In this document: positions 1 through 5,524 of the stretch, in pieces
Layout: each line of letters begins with the position of its first letter
Numbering within the stretch: position 1 is the stretch's first letter
Assembly: GCA_944376955.1 (NCBI GenBank)
Contig: CALWEB010000078.1
Location: forward strand, 1 to 5,524
Direction of reading: 5' to 3'
Length of the DNA stretch: 5,524 bases
DNA from: an uncultured Agathobaculum sp.
GTDB lineage: Bacteria; Bacillota; Clostridia; Oscillospirales; Butyricicoccaceae
The notes under the pieces: generated by a model
Told to the model about the DNA's origin: nothing
What the model saw: only the letters and a program-made list of their open reading frames with translations
Databases searched by the model: none
Translations under genes and position numbers: made by a program

Positions 1-44
1 TTCATCTGTTGCCACAGCGATTTAGGAAATGCCTAAACAGTTGC
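1..44 (-). other. Leader downstream of the THF aptamer, cut by window edge
   Basis: This is the part of the riboswitch leader between the aptamer and whatever gene lies past base 1. On the minus strand it holds a small 6-bp hairpin, TTTAGG (37-32) with CCTAAA (26-21), loop of 5, with no following T-run, so it is not a terminator by itself. CTGTT (40-36) could also pair with AACAG (10-6). An ATG at 5-3 has no Shine-Dalgarno sequence in front of it, so I do not call a gene start. The expression platform is probably incomplete here. Confidence 0.4.
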
Positions 45-149
45 AGCAGCGGGATGCGACTGCAACACCGCAGGGGATTTTCGTCCCTTTCGTCCGCTGA
101 ACAACTCCCCGTCTCAGCGGCACTTAACGCATTGCAGCCTACTCTGCTT
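45..149 (-). ncRNA. Tetrahydrofolate (THF) riboswitch aptamer
   Basis: This is a folate-sensing cis-regulatory RNA read on the minus strand. Blocks recognised from the THF (folT-type) class are, in order: AGAGTAG (145-139), GCGTTAAGTG (130-121), a GGGGAGTTG loop (110-102), ACGAAA (93-88), GCGGTG (71-66) and GCATCCCGC (57-49). The fold also fits. P1 is AGCAG (148-144) with CTGCT (49-45). P2 is 139-132 with 65-58, including one G-U pair. P3 is a perfect 7-bp stem, CCGCTGA (120-114) with TCAGCGG (100-94), closing the G-rich loop. A small GGGA/TCCC hairpin (87-84 with 77-74) follows. The G-rich P3 loop can pair imperfectly with GCATCCC (57-51), matching the pseudoknot of this class. Known members bind THF and related reduced folates and repress folate transport or synthesis genes. 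The regulated gene is outside the window. Lysine, cobalamin and T-box alternatives do not fit. The call rests on memory of the consensus, not a covariance search. Confidence 0.9.
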
Positions 150-162
150 TTTTCCGTTCTCT

Positions 163-190
163 ATTGTATCACGGTTTTACGCCTTGTCAA
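163..190 (-). promoter_or_regulatory. Sigma-A promoter for the THF riboswitch transcript
   Basis: On the minus strand a perfect -35 TTGACA (190-185) is followed after 16 bases by TACAAT (168-163), preceded by TG at 171-170 to give an extended -10 (TGnTACAAT). Transcription would start near 155-158, about 8 bases before riboswitch stem P1, which is where a leader transcript should begin. The -35 lies inside the last codons of the HAD gene and the stop codon lies in the spacer, so the two units overlap. No terminator separates them, so read-through from the feo transcript is also possible. Confidence 0.8.
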
Positions 191-983
191 GACCAAAAAC
201 GCGCCGGATCGTGCGGCACACGCCATCCTCATCGTTGGAGGGGCAGATGTGCTTGGCGGCTTTTTTCAGTTCCTCATGTCCGTTTTCCATCGCGTATGAC
301 TCCCCGACTGCTTGCAGCAGCTCCAGATCGTTCATATAATCGCCAAACGCCATGCACTCGTCCGGCGTGATGTGCAGGCTCTTGCACAGCGCCCCGATCG
401 CCAGCCCCTTGCTCATACCAGGGCGTGTCAAGTCCATCCAGTCCGTACCCGAAACCACCAGCTGCGAAGTTTCGGCAAAGTCATGAAACGCTGGGATCAG
501 CACCTCTTCCGCGCGGTCTTTGCAGTACACCGCCACCTTGCAAACCGGCTCATGCCGGCAAAATTCCAGCAGGTCGGGCACCTGTGTGCGCCGCACGCTG
601 TACTGCGCTGCATTCGCCAGAAACGCCGGATCGTCCGCAGTTTCGTAAAACCCGCCGTTGCGCGCCGACACAATCGCTTCCACCCCCGGCAGCGTGCGCA
701 CCAGTTCGATCGAACGGCATACCTCTTCAGCCGGCATGGCCTCAAACGAGATCATGCGTGAACCATCGCAAACCACCGAACCATTTTCGCAGATATAGAC
801 CAACTCATCCGCAATTTCACCAAACTGCTCATAGAGCGTGTAATACTGCCGCCCGGAGGCCGGGGCAAAGCGCACCCCCCGGTCCCGCAGCGTATGGATC
901 AGGGGAAACAACCCCTCCGGCAGTTTTTTATCACTGGTCAGCAAGGTGCCGTCCATATCGGCGGCAATCAGTTTGATCGACAT
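177..983 (-). CDS. Cof-type HAD-superfamily phosphatase (class IIB)
   Basis: The 268-residue protein is a cytoplasmic Mg-dependent phosphohydrolase of the Cof/YbjI-like HAD family. Members usually dephosphorylate sugar phosphates, nucleotides or cofactor intermediates such as FMN or PLP; the substrate cannot be read from sequence. Visible motifs: motif I DMDGT (residues 9-13, nucleophile D9, acid/base D11), motif II Ser in PASGR (S43), motif III Lys in SKG (K192), and motif IV GDYMND (214-219) with the metal-binding Asps. The stretch between motifs II and III holds the C2B-type cap, and the C-terminal AMENG and SNDEDGV segments are typical of Cof proteins. Length is normal. I chose ATG at 983, preceded by AAGGA 11 bases away. 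A TTG at 992 would leave only about 3 bases of spacing. It sits 48 bases after feoB with no visible terminator or promoter between, so co-transcription with feoAB is likely. A functional link to iron is not established. Confidence 0.92.
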   Translation of the reverse strand: MSIKLIAADMDGTLLTSDKKLPEGLFPLIHTLRDRGVRFAPASGRQYYTLYEQFGEIADELVYICENGSVVCDGSRMISFEAMPAEEVCRSIELVRTLPGVEAIVSARNGGFYETADDPAFLANAAQYSVRRTQVPDLLEFCRHEPVCKVAVYCKDRAEEVLIPAFHDFAETSQLVVSGTDWMDLTRPGMSKGLAIGALCKSLHITPDECMAFGDYMNDLELLQAVGESYAMENGHEELKKAAKHICPSNDEDGVCRTIRRVFGLDKA

Positions 984-996
984 AACACCCAATATC

Positions 997-1020
997 CTTT
1001 CCGCAATTTGTCCGGGAAAG
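997..1020 (-). repeat. Inverted repeat covering the HAD gene ribosome binding site
   Basis: In the feoB-HAD gap, CTTTCC (1020-1015, minus strand) can pair with GGAAAG (1002-997), with a 12-base loop. The right arm contains most of the HAD gene's Shine-Dalgarno sequence (AAGGA, 999-995), so pairing could lower its translation relative to feoB. The stem is only 6 bp and may be coincidental. Confidence 0.3.
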
Positions 1021-1031
1021 CGTTTTCTTTC

Positions 1032-3056
1032 TTACAGGAACAGGCTGCCCACCTGATAGACGACCATCGCGGCGAGATACGCCAACACGGTTTGGAACGC
1101 CGCCGCACCGAACGCCCAGCGCCAGCCGCCCATTTCCCGCTTGATGGTGGCAAAGGCCGACATACAGGGCATATACAGCAGGGTAAACACCAGGAACGAA
1201 TACCCGGCTAGCGGCGTAAACACCGTGCCCAGCAGGCCGGACAGCACCGCGCTGTCCCCACCCGCGCCATACAGCACGTTCATTGTGGAGACCACCGCTT
1301 CCTTAGCGACCAAACCGGTCAGCAAGGAAACCGCCTCCTGCCACTGGCCAAAGCCGAGCGGACGGAAAACCGGCGCAATCGTCGTACCGATCACACCCAG
1401 GATGCTCTCCCCCGCGTTCTGCGCCACGGCAAGCGTGGGCGTAAAGTTTTGCAGCAGCCAGATGACCATGCTCATCAGGAAAATGAGCGTACCGGCGCGC
1501 GTGATAAAGTCCTTGGCCTTCTGCCACATGTTCAGCACCGTGCCCTTGAAGGACGGCATCCGGTAGGTTGGCAGTTCGAGGACAAAGCCCGACGAAACTT
1601 CTTTAAAGATGGTCTTTTTCAGGATAAAGCCCGCCAGAATACCCATCAAGATACCAAACACATACAGGCTGATCACCACCAGCCCCTGATGCGCGCCAAA
1701 CAATGCGCCCGCCACCAACGCATACACCGGCAGCTTGGCACCGCAGGACATAAAGGGCGTGAGCATGATGGTCATGCGGCGGTCGGCGTCGTTTTCCATG
1801 GTCCGCGCCGCCATGACTGCCGGCGTGGTGCAGCCAAACCCCATCAGCATAGGCACAAACGACTTGCCCGACAGACCGATGCGGCGCAGCAGCGTATCCA
1901 TGATGAACGCGACACGCGCCAAATATCCGGTATCCTCCAACACGGACAGGAAAAAGAACAGGATAACGATCTGCGGCAAAAAGCTCAGTACGCCGCCTAC
2001 ACCGCCAATCGCACCATCACAAATCAGGCCGACCAGCCAATCCTGCGTCCCTGCAGCTGTCAAGCCGTTGCGGATCGCAGCTGAAATCACGCCTTGGATC
2101 AGGTATTCCATCCCGTCGCCCAGCAGCGAACCGATCGGACCGAACGTACACCAGAACATCAGGAACATGAAGAATGCAAAAATCGGCAGCGCCCAAACCC
2201 GGTGCAGCACGATTTTATCAATGCGTTCGGTCAGCGTCGCCTTATGTACCTTGGGCCGCCGATACGCTGCGCGCACCACTTCTTCGATATAGTCATACAG
2301 CGCATCAGCCAGCACCATTTCCTTATCCGTCAGGTTGGCATGGCTCTGCATACCGGCTGCAATGGAGTTGATCTCCTCACGGATTTTCTTCGGGATATTG
2401 ATGCGGTCCATCTGCGCCCACATCGCGGAATCGCCTTCCAGCAGCTTTGCCGCATAAAACGGCAGGCTGCACTGTCGCAGCGGCAGCGGCTGCAACTGCT
2501 CCGCCGCACGCCGGATCGCCGCACCCACACCATGCAAATATGGCGGCTGCTTGTCCGGCGCACGCATGTTATGCGCCAACCCATCCAGCAGGTTGTGCAT
2601 GTTCTCTCCCTTTTTGGCCGAAATCGGCACCACCGGTACCCCCAGCCGCTCGGAAAGCGCGTCACAGTCGATCTCAATCCCCTGTGCGCGCACATCGTCC
2701 ATGAAACCGAGCGCAACCACCATCGGCAGGCCCAATGCAATCAGCTGCAAAGTCAAATACAAGTTGCGCTCGATATTGGCGGCATCCACAATATTCAAAA
2801 TGCCGTCCAGCTCGTTCGACAGGACAAACTCACGCGCGATGATTTCCTCCTGCGTATAGGGTGATAGCGAGTAAATGCCGGGCAGGTCCACGATGTCAAT
2901 GCCCACCCCGTCGTGACAAATGTGTCCGGTTTTGCGATCCACGGTCACGCCCGGCCAGTTGCCGACATGCTGGTTGGAGCCGGTGAGCCGGTTGAACAGC
3001 GTGGTCTTGCCGCTGTTCGGATTGCCGATAATGGCAATGGTTTTTTTGCTGCTCAT
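1032..3056 (-). CDS. feoB: Ferrous iron transport protein B (FeoB)
   Basis: This 674-residue inner-membrane protein is the Fe(II) transporter of the Feo system, with an N-terminal G-protein domain (about 1-165), a helical GDI-like spacer (about 170-275) and a polytopic membrane domain from about 285 to the end. G1 is GNPNSGKTT (11-19), G2 Thr is T38 in GVTVD, G3 is DLPG (57-60), and G5 lies in SAKKG (146-150). G4 is odd: the usual NxxD reads GFMD (117-120), so the Asn is Gly while D120 is kept. Membrane signatures are GFGCTTPA (C409) and FMSCGAKLPVY (C438), the two Gate-type cysteine motifs, then GLVAKEAVVSTMNVLYG (581-597) and LYMPC (C631). Length is within the family range (about 650-770). 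The start overlaps the feoA stop as ATGA, with GGAGG (3068-3064) 7 bases upstream, indicating translational coupling. No feoC is visible; a HAD gene follows. The identity is secure; normal GTP specificity is less certain given G4. Confidence 0.97.
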   Translation of the reverse strand: MSSKKTIAIIGNPNSGKTTLFNRLTGSNQHVGNWPGVTVDRKTGHICHDGVGIDIVDLPGIYSLSPYTQEEIIAREFVLSNELDGILNIVDAANIERNLYLTLQLIALGLPMVVALGFMDDVRAQGIEIDCDALSERLGVPVVPISAKKGENMHNLLDGLAHNMRAPDKQPPYLHGVGAAIRRAAEQLQPLPLRQCSLPFYAAKLLEGDSAMWAQMDRINIPKKIREEINSIAAGMQSHANLTDKEMVLADALYDYIEEVVRAAYRRPKVHKATLTERIDKIVLHRVWALPIFAFFMFLMFWCTFGPIGSLLGDGMEYLIQGVISAAIRNGLTAAGTQDWLVGLICDGAIGGVGGVLSFLPQIVILFFFLSVLEDTGYLARVAFIMDTLLRRIGLSGKSFVPMLMGFGCTTPAVMAARTMENDADRRMTIMLTPFMSCGAKLPVYALVAGALFGAHQGLVVISLYVFGILMGILAGFILKKTIFKEVSSGFVLELPTYRMPSFKGTVLNMWQKAKDFITRAGTLIFLMSMVIWLLQNFTPTLAVAQNAGESILGVIGTTIAPVFRPLGFGQWQEAVSLLTGLVAKEAVVSTMNVLYGAGGDSAVLSGLLGTVFTPLAGYSFLVFTLLYMPCMSAFATIKREMGGWRWAFGAAAFQTVLAYLAAMVVYQVGSLFL

Positions 3057-3283
3057 GCGTGTTCCTCCAGCACTATTTTTTTCGCTTCCGCGCGGCGCAG
3101 CGACAGGCTGTACCCGCGCAGCCGCACCGCAACAGGATCCCCGAACGGGGCGATGCGCTCCATCGTCACCACCACGCCTTTCGTGATCCCCATATCCAGA
3201 AAATGCCGTTTCAGCGCGCCGTCCGCCGTAATGGATGCGACCACGCCGCTCTGACCCGGCTTTAAATTATTCAGTGTTTTCAT
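3053..3283 (-). CDS. feoA: Ferrous iron transport protein A (FeoA)
   Basis: This 76-residue cytoplasmic protein has a single SH3-like beta-barrel FeoA domain filling its whole length. FeoA is the small partner of FeoB and is thought to act at its cytoplasmic side. Typical features are the opening LKPGQSGVVASI, the LDMGITKGVVV turn (the family's conserved MG..G segment), the APFGDPVAVRLRGYSLSLR strand pair, and the closing EAKKIVLEE. The start at 3283 is an ATG behind a GGGGG run at 3294-3290, about 6 bases away; an upstream ATG at 3296 is out of frame. It is first in the feoA-feoB unit and shares ATGA with feoB. A perfect-consensus promoter lies about 45 bases upstream, and a dyad sits between the likely transcription start and the ribosome binding site. 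Confidence 0.95.
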   Translation of the reverse strand: MKTLNNLKPGQSGVVASITADGALKRHFLDMGITKGVVVTMERIAPFGDPVAVRLRGYSLSLRRAEAKKIVLEEHA

Positions 3284-3296
3284 ATTTTGCCCCCAT

Positions 3297-3314
3297 GCCT
3301 TTTCCTTGAAAGGC
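3297..3314 (-). promoter_or_regulatory. Dyad in the feoA leader, possible operator or hairpin
   Basis: The 18-base dyad reads GCCTTT (3314-3309), 6-base centre, AAAGGC (3302-3297) on the minus strand; a second, nested palindrome CCTT-TC-AAGG occupies 3313-3304. It lies just after the predicted transcription start (near 3321) and ends 3 bases before the G-run used as ribosome binding site. That position would suit a metalloregulator operator or a leader hairpin. It does not resemble the Fur box or the DtxR/IdeR site as I know them, so the regulator is unknown. Confidence 0.35.
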
Positions 3315-3327
3315 TAGATACAATTTA

Positions 3328-3356
3328 ATTATAAAATGGCAGTTAGCAAATGTCAA
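3328..3356 (-). promoter_or_regulatory. Consensus sigma-A promoter of feoA-feoB
   Basis: On the minus strand TTGACA (3356-3351) and TATAAT (3333-3328) are separated by exactly 17 bases: both hexamers and the spacer are perfect consensus. The predicted start is near 3321, giving a leader of about 38 bases before the feoA ATG. An unmitigated promoter of this strength on an iron-uptake operon would be expected to need repression, so an operator should be nearby. No TG extension is present. Confidence 0.88.
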
Positions 3357-3391
3357 CCAATGCGGACGCCGCCCGACCATCCAAATGCTAC

Positions 3392-3421
3392 AAAAAAGAC
3401 GCGCTCAAAAGCGCGTCTTTT
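3392..3421 (-). terminator. Intrinsic terminator of the DUF1275 gene
   Basis: A perfect 11-bp stem (3394-3404 with 3411-3421, GACGCGC/GCGCGTC core flanked by A-T pairs) closes a 6-base loop. On the minus strand it is followed by a run of six T (3397-3392). It begins 1 base after the stop codon at 3423-3425 and insulates the feo promoter downstream. On the plus strand the T-run is only four bases, so it acts mainly for the minus strand. Confidence 0.92.
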
Positions 3422-3422
3422 G

Positions 3423-4118
3423 TCATCCGAACGTACGGGCCTCCTGCTCGCGGAACATCAAACCGAACACAGCCAGCAGCGGAACACACGTCAGCAGCAG
3501 CGCCCGCTCTCCCAGCACATCGGTCAAGCGCGCTCCGAGGGCTGCGCCCAGAATAAAGAACAAAATGATCGAATAATAATGCCGTGCCTTACGCGCAGCG
3601 TTCTGTTCCCCCGTCTGATGCCAGATCATCAGCTGTTCGGTACCCGAGCGCAAGTTACCCGTACACATGGTGGTGGCGAAAGCGCTGCCACGCACCTTGC
3701 GGAAGGTTTCCACCTGCATGGCACAGACAAACGAAATCACAATGTTGACAACGGCATTCATCTGCTGCGGCAAACACGCAACCACGGCCAGCAGAACAAT
3801 CTCCGCCAGCACAATCACCTGCCGCCAGTGCAGCGTCGCATCCTTCTGATTCCGGCTTTTGCCGCGCCGCTTGACCAATTCGGCTGCCACCACACCAAAC
3901 GCAAACGCCAAAATCGGCAGCAAATACGTCAGCGCGCGCTGCCATTCCCCTTCCGCCAACCTTAATCCGAACAACACGATGTTGCCGGTCTGCGCGTTGG
4001 CAAACACACCGCCGCGGCTAAGATAAGTATATGCGTCAAAAAATCCGCCTGCCATTGCCAGCAACCCGCCTAACAGCAGCGATTCGGACATCTGACCCCT
4101 TTCCTGTTGCATCTTCAT
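3423..4118 (-). CDS. DUF1275 / YoaK-family integral membrane protein
   Basis: The 231-residue inner-membrane protein belongs to the DUF1275 (YoaK) family, whose biochemical function is not established. The family signature spans residues 24-48: GGFFDAYTYLSRGGVFANAQ followed by TGNIV. A second TGN-containing segment, GSAFATTMCTGNLRSGTE (144-161), is also typical, giving the protein two roughly similar halves. I see about six hydrophobic segments, near 14-34, 62-82, 100-116, 120-138, 181-199 and 204-222, with a basic loop at 83-99 (KRRGKSRNQK). There is no cleavable signal peptide. ATG at 4118 is chosen because AAGGAG (4131-4126) lies 7 bases upstream; in-frame ATGs at 4112 and residue 10 are weaker alternatives. 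It is a single-gene unit with its own promoter and terminator. Neighbouring atp and feo genes give no clear hint of function. Confidence 0.92.
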   Translation of the reverse strand: MKMQQERGQMSESLLLGGLLAMAGGFFDAYTYLSRGGVFANAQTGNIVLFGLRLAEGEWQRALTYLLPILAFAFGVVAAELVKRRGKSRNQKDATLHWRQVIVLAEIVLLAVVACLPQQMNAVVNIVISFVCAMQVETFRKVRGSAFATTMCTGNLRSGTEQLMIWHQTGEQNAARKARHYYSIILFFILGAALGARLTDVLGERALLLTCVPLLAVFGLMFREQEARTFG

Positions 4119-4145
4119 TCTCCATCTCCTTCATTTCCTTCCCCC

Positions 4146-4174
4146 AGTATAGCAAAAAAAACCGTCCGTTTCAA
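4146..4174 (-). promoter_or_regulatory. Promoter of the DUF1275 gene, inside the atp terminator
   Basis: On the minus strand TTGAAA (4174-4169) and TATACT (4151-4146) are 17 bases apart, with TG at 4154-4153 making an extended -10 (TGnTATACT). The start would fall near 4139-4140, giving a leader of about 21 bases that contains the AAGGAG ribosome site. The -35 occupies the terminator loop and first stem bases; the spacer is the terminator's 3' arm and T-run. Confidence 0.78.
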
Positions 4175-4189
4175 TAACGGACGGTTTTT
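4154..4189 (-). terminator. Intrinsic terminator of the atp operon
   Basis: The stem AACCGTCCGTT/AACGGACGGTT (4160-4170 with 4176-4186), extended by A-T pairs to 4157-4189, closes a 5-base loop. On the minus strand it ends in a run of eight T (4161-4154). It starts 3 bases after the atpC stop codon, so atpC is the last gene of the operon, as is usual. Confidence 0.95.
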
Positions 4190-4192
4190 CCT

Positions 4193-4594
4193 TTACTTAT
4201 CTCCCGCGATGCGCATACGGTTGATGGCCTTTTTCAGCTTCACCTGCGCAATATCATGTTCATGTTCGCTTGCCTTCTGCTGAAGGATAGCACGGGCGCG
4301 CTCAGCGGCCTCGCGGGCACGGTTGATGTCGATCTCGTCTGCCCATTCGCAGGTGCGGGCGAGGACGACCGTCTGCTCACGCGACACGTCCACAAACCCG
4401 CCTGCAATGGCAGCGACGCGGGACTGCCCATTCTGGAAGATGGTCAGCCCGCCGATGCCGAGCGCCGCGGTATACGGCACATGGTTGGGCAGGATGCCGA
4501 CGTCGCCCTGCGTGGTGCGGATGACAATCTGATCCACCTCGTCGTCATAGAAGCAGCGGTCAACCGTCATCACCTTGAGATGAAAGGTAGCCAT
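4193..4594 (-). CDS. atpC: F-type ATP synthase epsilon subunit
   Basis: The 133-residue protein is the epsilon subunit of the F1 central stalk, which links gamma to the c-ring and can inhibit ATP hydrolysis through its C-terminal helices. The N-terminal beta-sandwich (about 1-85) shows the conserved GDVGILPNHVPY (30-41) and AIAGGFVDV (62-70) segments. The C-terminal helical hairpin runs from about 88 to 130 (INRAREAAERARAILQQ and AQVKLKKAINRMRI). Length is normal. The ATG at 4594 is set by homology and by AAGGGGG (4607-4601) 6 bases upstream, lying in the end of atpD; the gap to the atpD stop is a single base, so the pair is likely translationally coupled. The open frame runs on to 4810 upstream, but that part only overlaps atpD in another frame. 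A terminator follows at once. Confidence 0.96.
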   Translation of the reverse strand: MATFHLKVMTVDRCFYDDEVDQIVIRTTQGDVGILPNHVPYTAALGIGGLTIFQNGQSRVAAIAGGFVDVSREQTVVLARTCEWADEIDINRAREAAERARAILQQKASEHEHDIAQVKLKKAINRMRIAGDK

Positions 4595-4595
4595 A

Positions 4596-5524
4596 TTATG
4601 CCCCCTTCTTCGCCTTCTCCACGACCTCGTCGATGGTGCCGGCAAACAGGAACGCCGACTCGGGCAGATCATCATGCTTGCCGTCGAGAATCTCGCGGAA
4701 GCCGCGAATCGTCTCCGAAACCGGAACATACTTGCCCTCAAAGCCCGTGAACTGCTCCGCAACGTGGAACGGCTGCGACAGGAAGTTCTGGATCTTACGG
4801 GCGCGGGCAACGGTCAGCTTATCCTCATCAGACAGTTCATCCATACCGAGGATGGCGATGATATCCTGCAAATCCTTGTACTTCTGCAGGATGGACTGCA
4901 CCGCACGCGCAACCTCATAGTGGTCGATGCCGACTACGTCCGCGGTCAGGATACGCGAGGACGAGTCCAGCGGGTCCACCGCGGGATAAATGCCCATCGA
5001 TGCAATATCACGCGACAAAACGACCTTCGCATCCAGATGCGAGAACGTGGTCGCCGGGGCGGGGTCGGTCAGGTCGTCCGCCGGGACGTAAACCGCCTGT
5101 ACAGAGGTGATCGAACCCTTCTTGGTCGAGGTGATACGCTCCTGCAGCGCGCCCATTTCGGTTGCCAGCGTCGGCTGGTAGCCTACCGCGGACGGCATAC
5201 GGCCAAGCAGCGCGGAAACCTCGGAACCCGCCTGCGTGAAGCGGAAGATGTTGTCGATAAACAGCAGCACGTCCTGCCCTTCCACATCGCGGAAGTATTC
5301 CGCCATGGTAAGGCCACTGAGCGCCACGCGCATACGCGCTCCGGGCGGCTCGTTCATCTGGCCGTAAACCAGCGCGGTCTTGTTGATAACGCCGGACTCC
5401 TGCATTTCGTTATACAGGTCGTTGCCCTCACGGGTACGCTCGCCAACGCCGGTGAATACCGAAATACCGCCGTGCTGCTTGGCGATGTTGTTAATCAGCT
5501 CCATGATGATAACCGTCTTGCCGA
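4596..5524 (-). CDS. atpD: F-type ATP synthase beta subunit, 5' end outside window
   Basis: This is the catalytic subunit of F1, with nucleotide sites at the alpha-beta interfaces. About 308 residues are visible; the first about 155 lie beyond base 5524. The visible part begins within the Walker A loop, at GKTVIIMELINN. It continues with GVGERTREGNDLY (E28 of the visible fragment is the catalytic Glu of GER), GQMNEPPGARMRVALSGLTM, Walker B in VLLFIDNIFRF, GYQPTLATEMG, the adenine-contacting Tyr in GIYPAVDPLDSSSR, and DELSDEDKLTVARARK, the DELSEED-type segment that epsilon and gamma act on. The stop TAA is at 4598-4596. An ATG at 5504 is internal and not the start. Key residues are intact and the sequence is strongly conserved, so it should be a functional subunit; atpA and atpG would lie to the right. 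Confidence 0.98.
   Translation of the reverse strand, partial: GKTVIIMELINNIAKQHGGISVFTGVGERTREGNDLYNEMQESGVINKTALVYGQMNEPPGARMRVALSGLTMAEYFRDVEGQDVLLFIDNIFRFTQAGSEVSALLGRMPSAVGYQPTLATEMGALQERITSTKKGSITSVQAVYVPADDLTDPAPATTFSHLDAKVVLSRDIASMGIYPAVDPLDSSSRILTADVVGIDHYEVARAVQSILQKYKDLQDIIAILGMDELSDEDKLTVARARKIQNFLSQPFHVAEQFTGFEGKYVPVSETIRGFREILDGKHDDLPESAFLFAGTIDEVVEKAKKGA

Noticed and set aside
3..5. ATG on the minus strand as the start of the riboswitch-controlled gene
   Set aside because: There is no Shine-Dalgarno sequence in the preceding bases and only two more bases of the window follow.
1..176. Lysine riboswitch, cobalamin riboswitch or T-box leader in the left-edge RNA
   Set aside because: Some short words (AGAGTA, CGAAA) are shared, but the block order and stems fit the THF class and the diagnostic motifs of the other classes are missing in what is visible.
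984..992. TTG at 992 as the start of the HAD gene
   Set aside because: It would leave only 3 bases after the Shine-Dalgarno sequence; the ATG at 983 has better spacing and puts motif I at the usual distance from the N-terminus.
3315..3340. Fur box in the AT-rich stretch around the feo -10
   Set aside because: Only the first few bases (GATA) and scattered A/T positions match the 19-base Fur consensus; the symmetry is absent.
3394..3421. Terminator for plus-strand transcription at the same hairpin
   Set aside because: The plus-strand T-run is only four bases long and no plus-strand gene precedes it.
312..3965. Long open frames on the plus strand (for example 312-761, 1449-2084, 2094-2864, 3336-3965)
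   Set aside because: They lie antisense to clear genes (HAD, feoB, DUF1275), show low-complexity Arg/His/Pro-rich translations and no recognisable domain, and are the expected by-product of GC-rich coding DNA.
4193..4810. A 205-residue version of the epsilon-subunit frame beginning inside atpD
   Set aside because: The first about 72 residues are Arg/Ser-rich and overlap atpD in another frame; the true start at 4594 has homology and a ribosome binding site.

Overview
The window looks like a GC-rich, low-tail-length chromosomal segment of a Firmicute, most likely a gut-type member of the Clostridia (Oscillospiraceae or Butyricicoccaceae-like). That placement is an inference from three things: F-type ATP synthase genes ending in atpD-atpC, a FeoA/FeoB pair, and a tetrahydrofolate (THF) riboswitch, a class known mainly from Clostridia and Lactobacillales. 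Promoters match the sigma-A consensus closely and ribosome binding sites are purine-rich. Every supported gene lies on the minus strand, so transcription runs from the right edge to the left edge.

In order of transcription: (1) the 3' two-thirds of atpD (F1 beta subunit, cut by the right edge), then atpC (epsilon subunit), closed by a strong intrinsic terminator at 4154-4189. (2) A single gene for a DUF1275/YoaK-family membrane protein (3423-4118), with its own promoter embedded in the atp terminator and its own terminator at 3392-3421. (3) An iron-uptake unit: a perfect TTGACA-N17-TATAAT promoter, a leader with a dyad, feoA (3053-3283), feoB (1032-3056, overlapping feoA by ATGA), and a Cof-type HAD phosphatase gene (177-983) 48 bases downstream of feoB in the same direction. 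(4) At the left edge, a promoter inside the last codons of the HAD gene and a THF riboswitch aptamer (about 45-149). The gene it controls lies beyond base 1; a folate transporter (folT) or folate-pathway gene is the natural expectation.

The coding content is ordinary housekeeping and transport. The points deserving a second look are the riboswitch and a competing hairpin that could be its switch, the overlap of terminator and promoter between atpC and the DUF1275 gene, and a FeoB whose G4 guanine-recognition motif has Gly in place of the usual Asn. I found no mobile element, CRISPR array, tRNA, rRNA or convincing novel multi-gene system.
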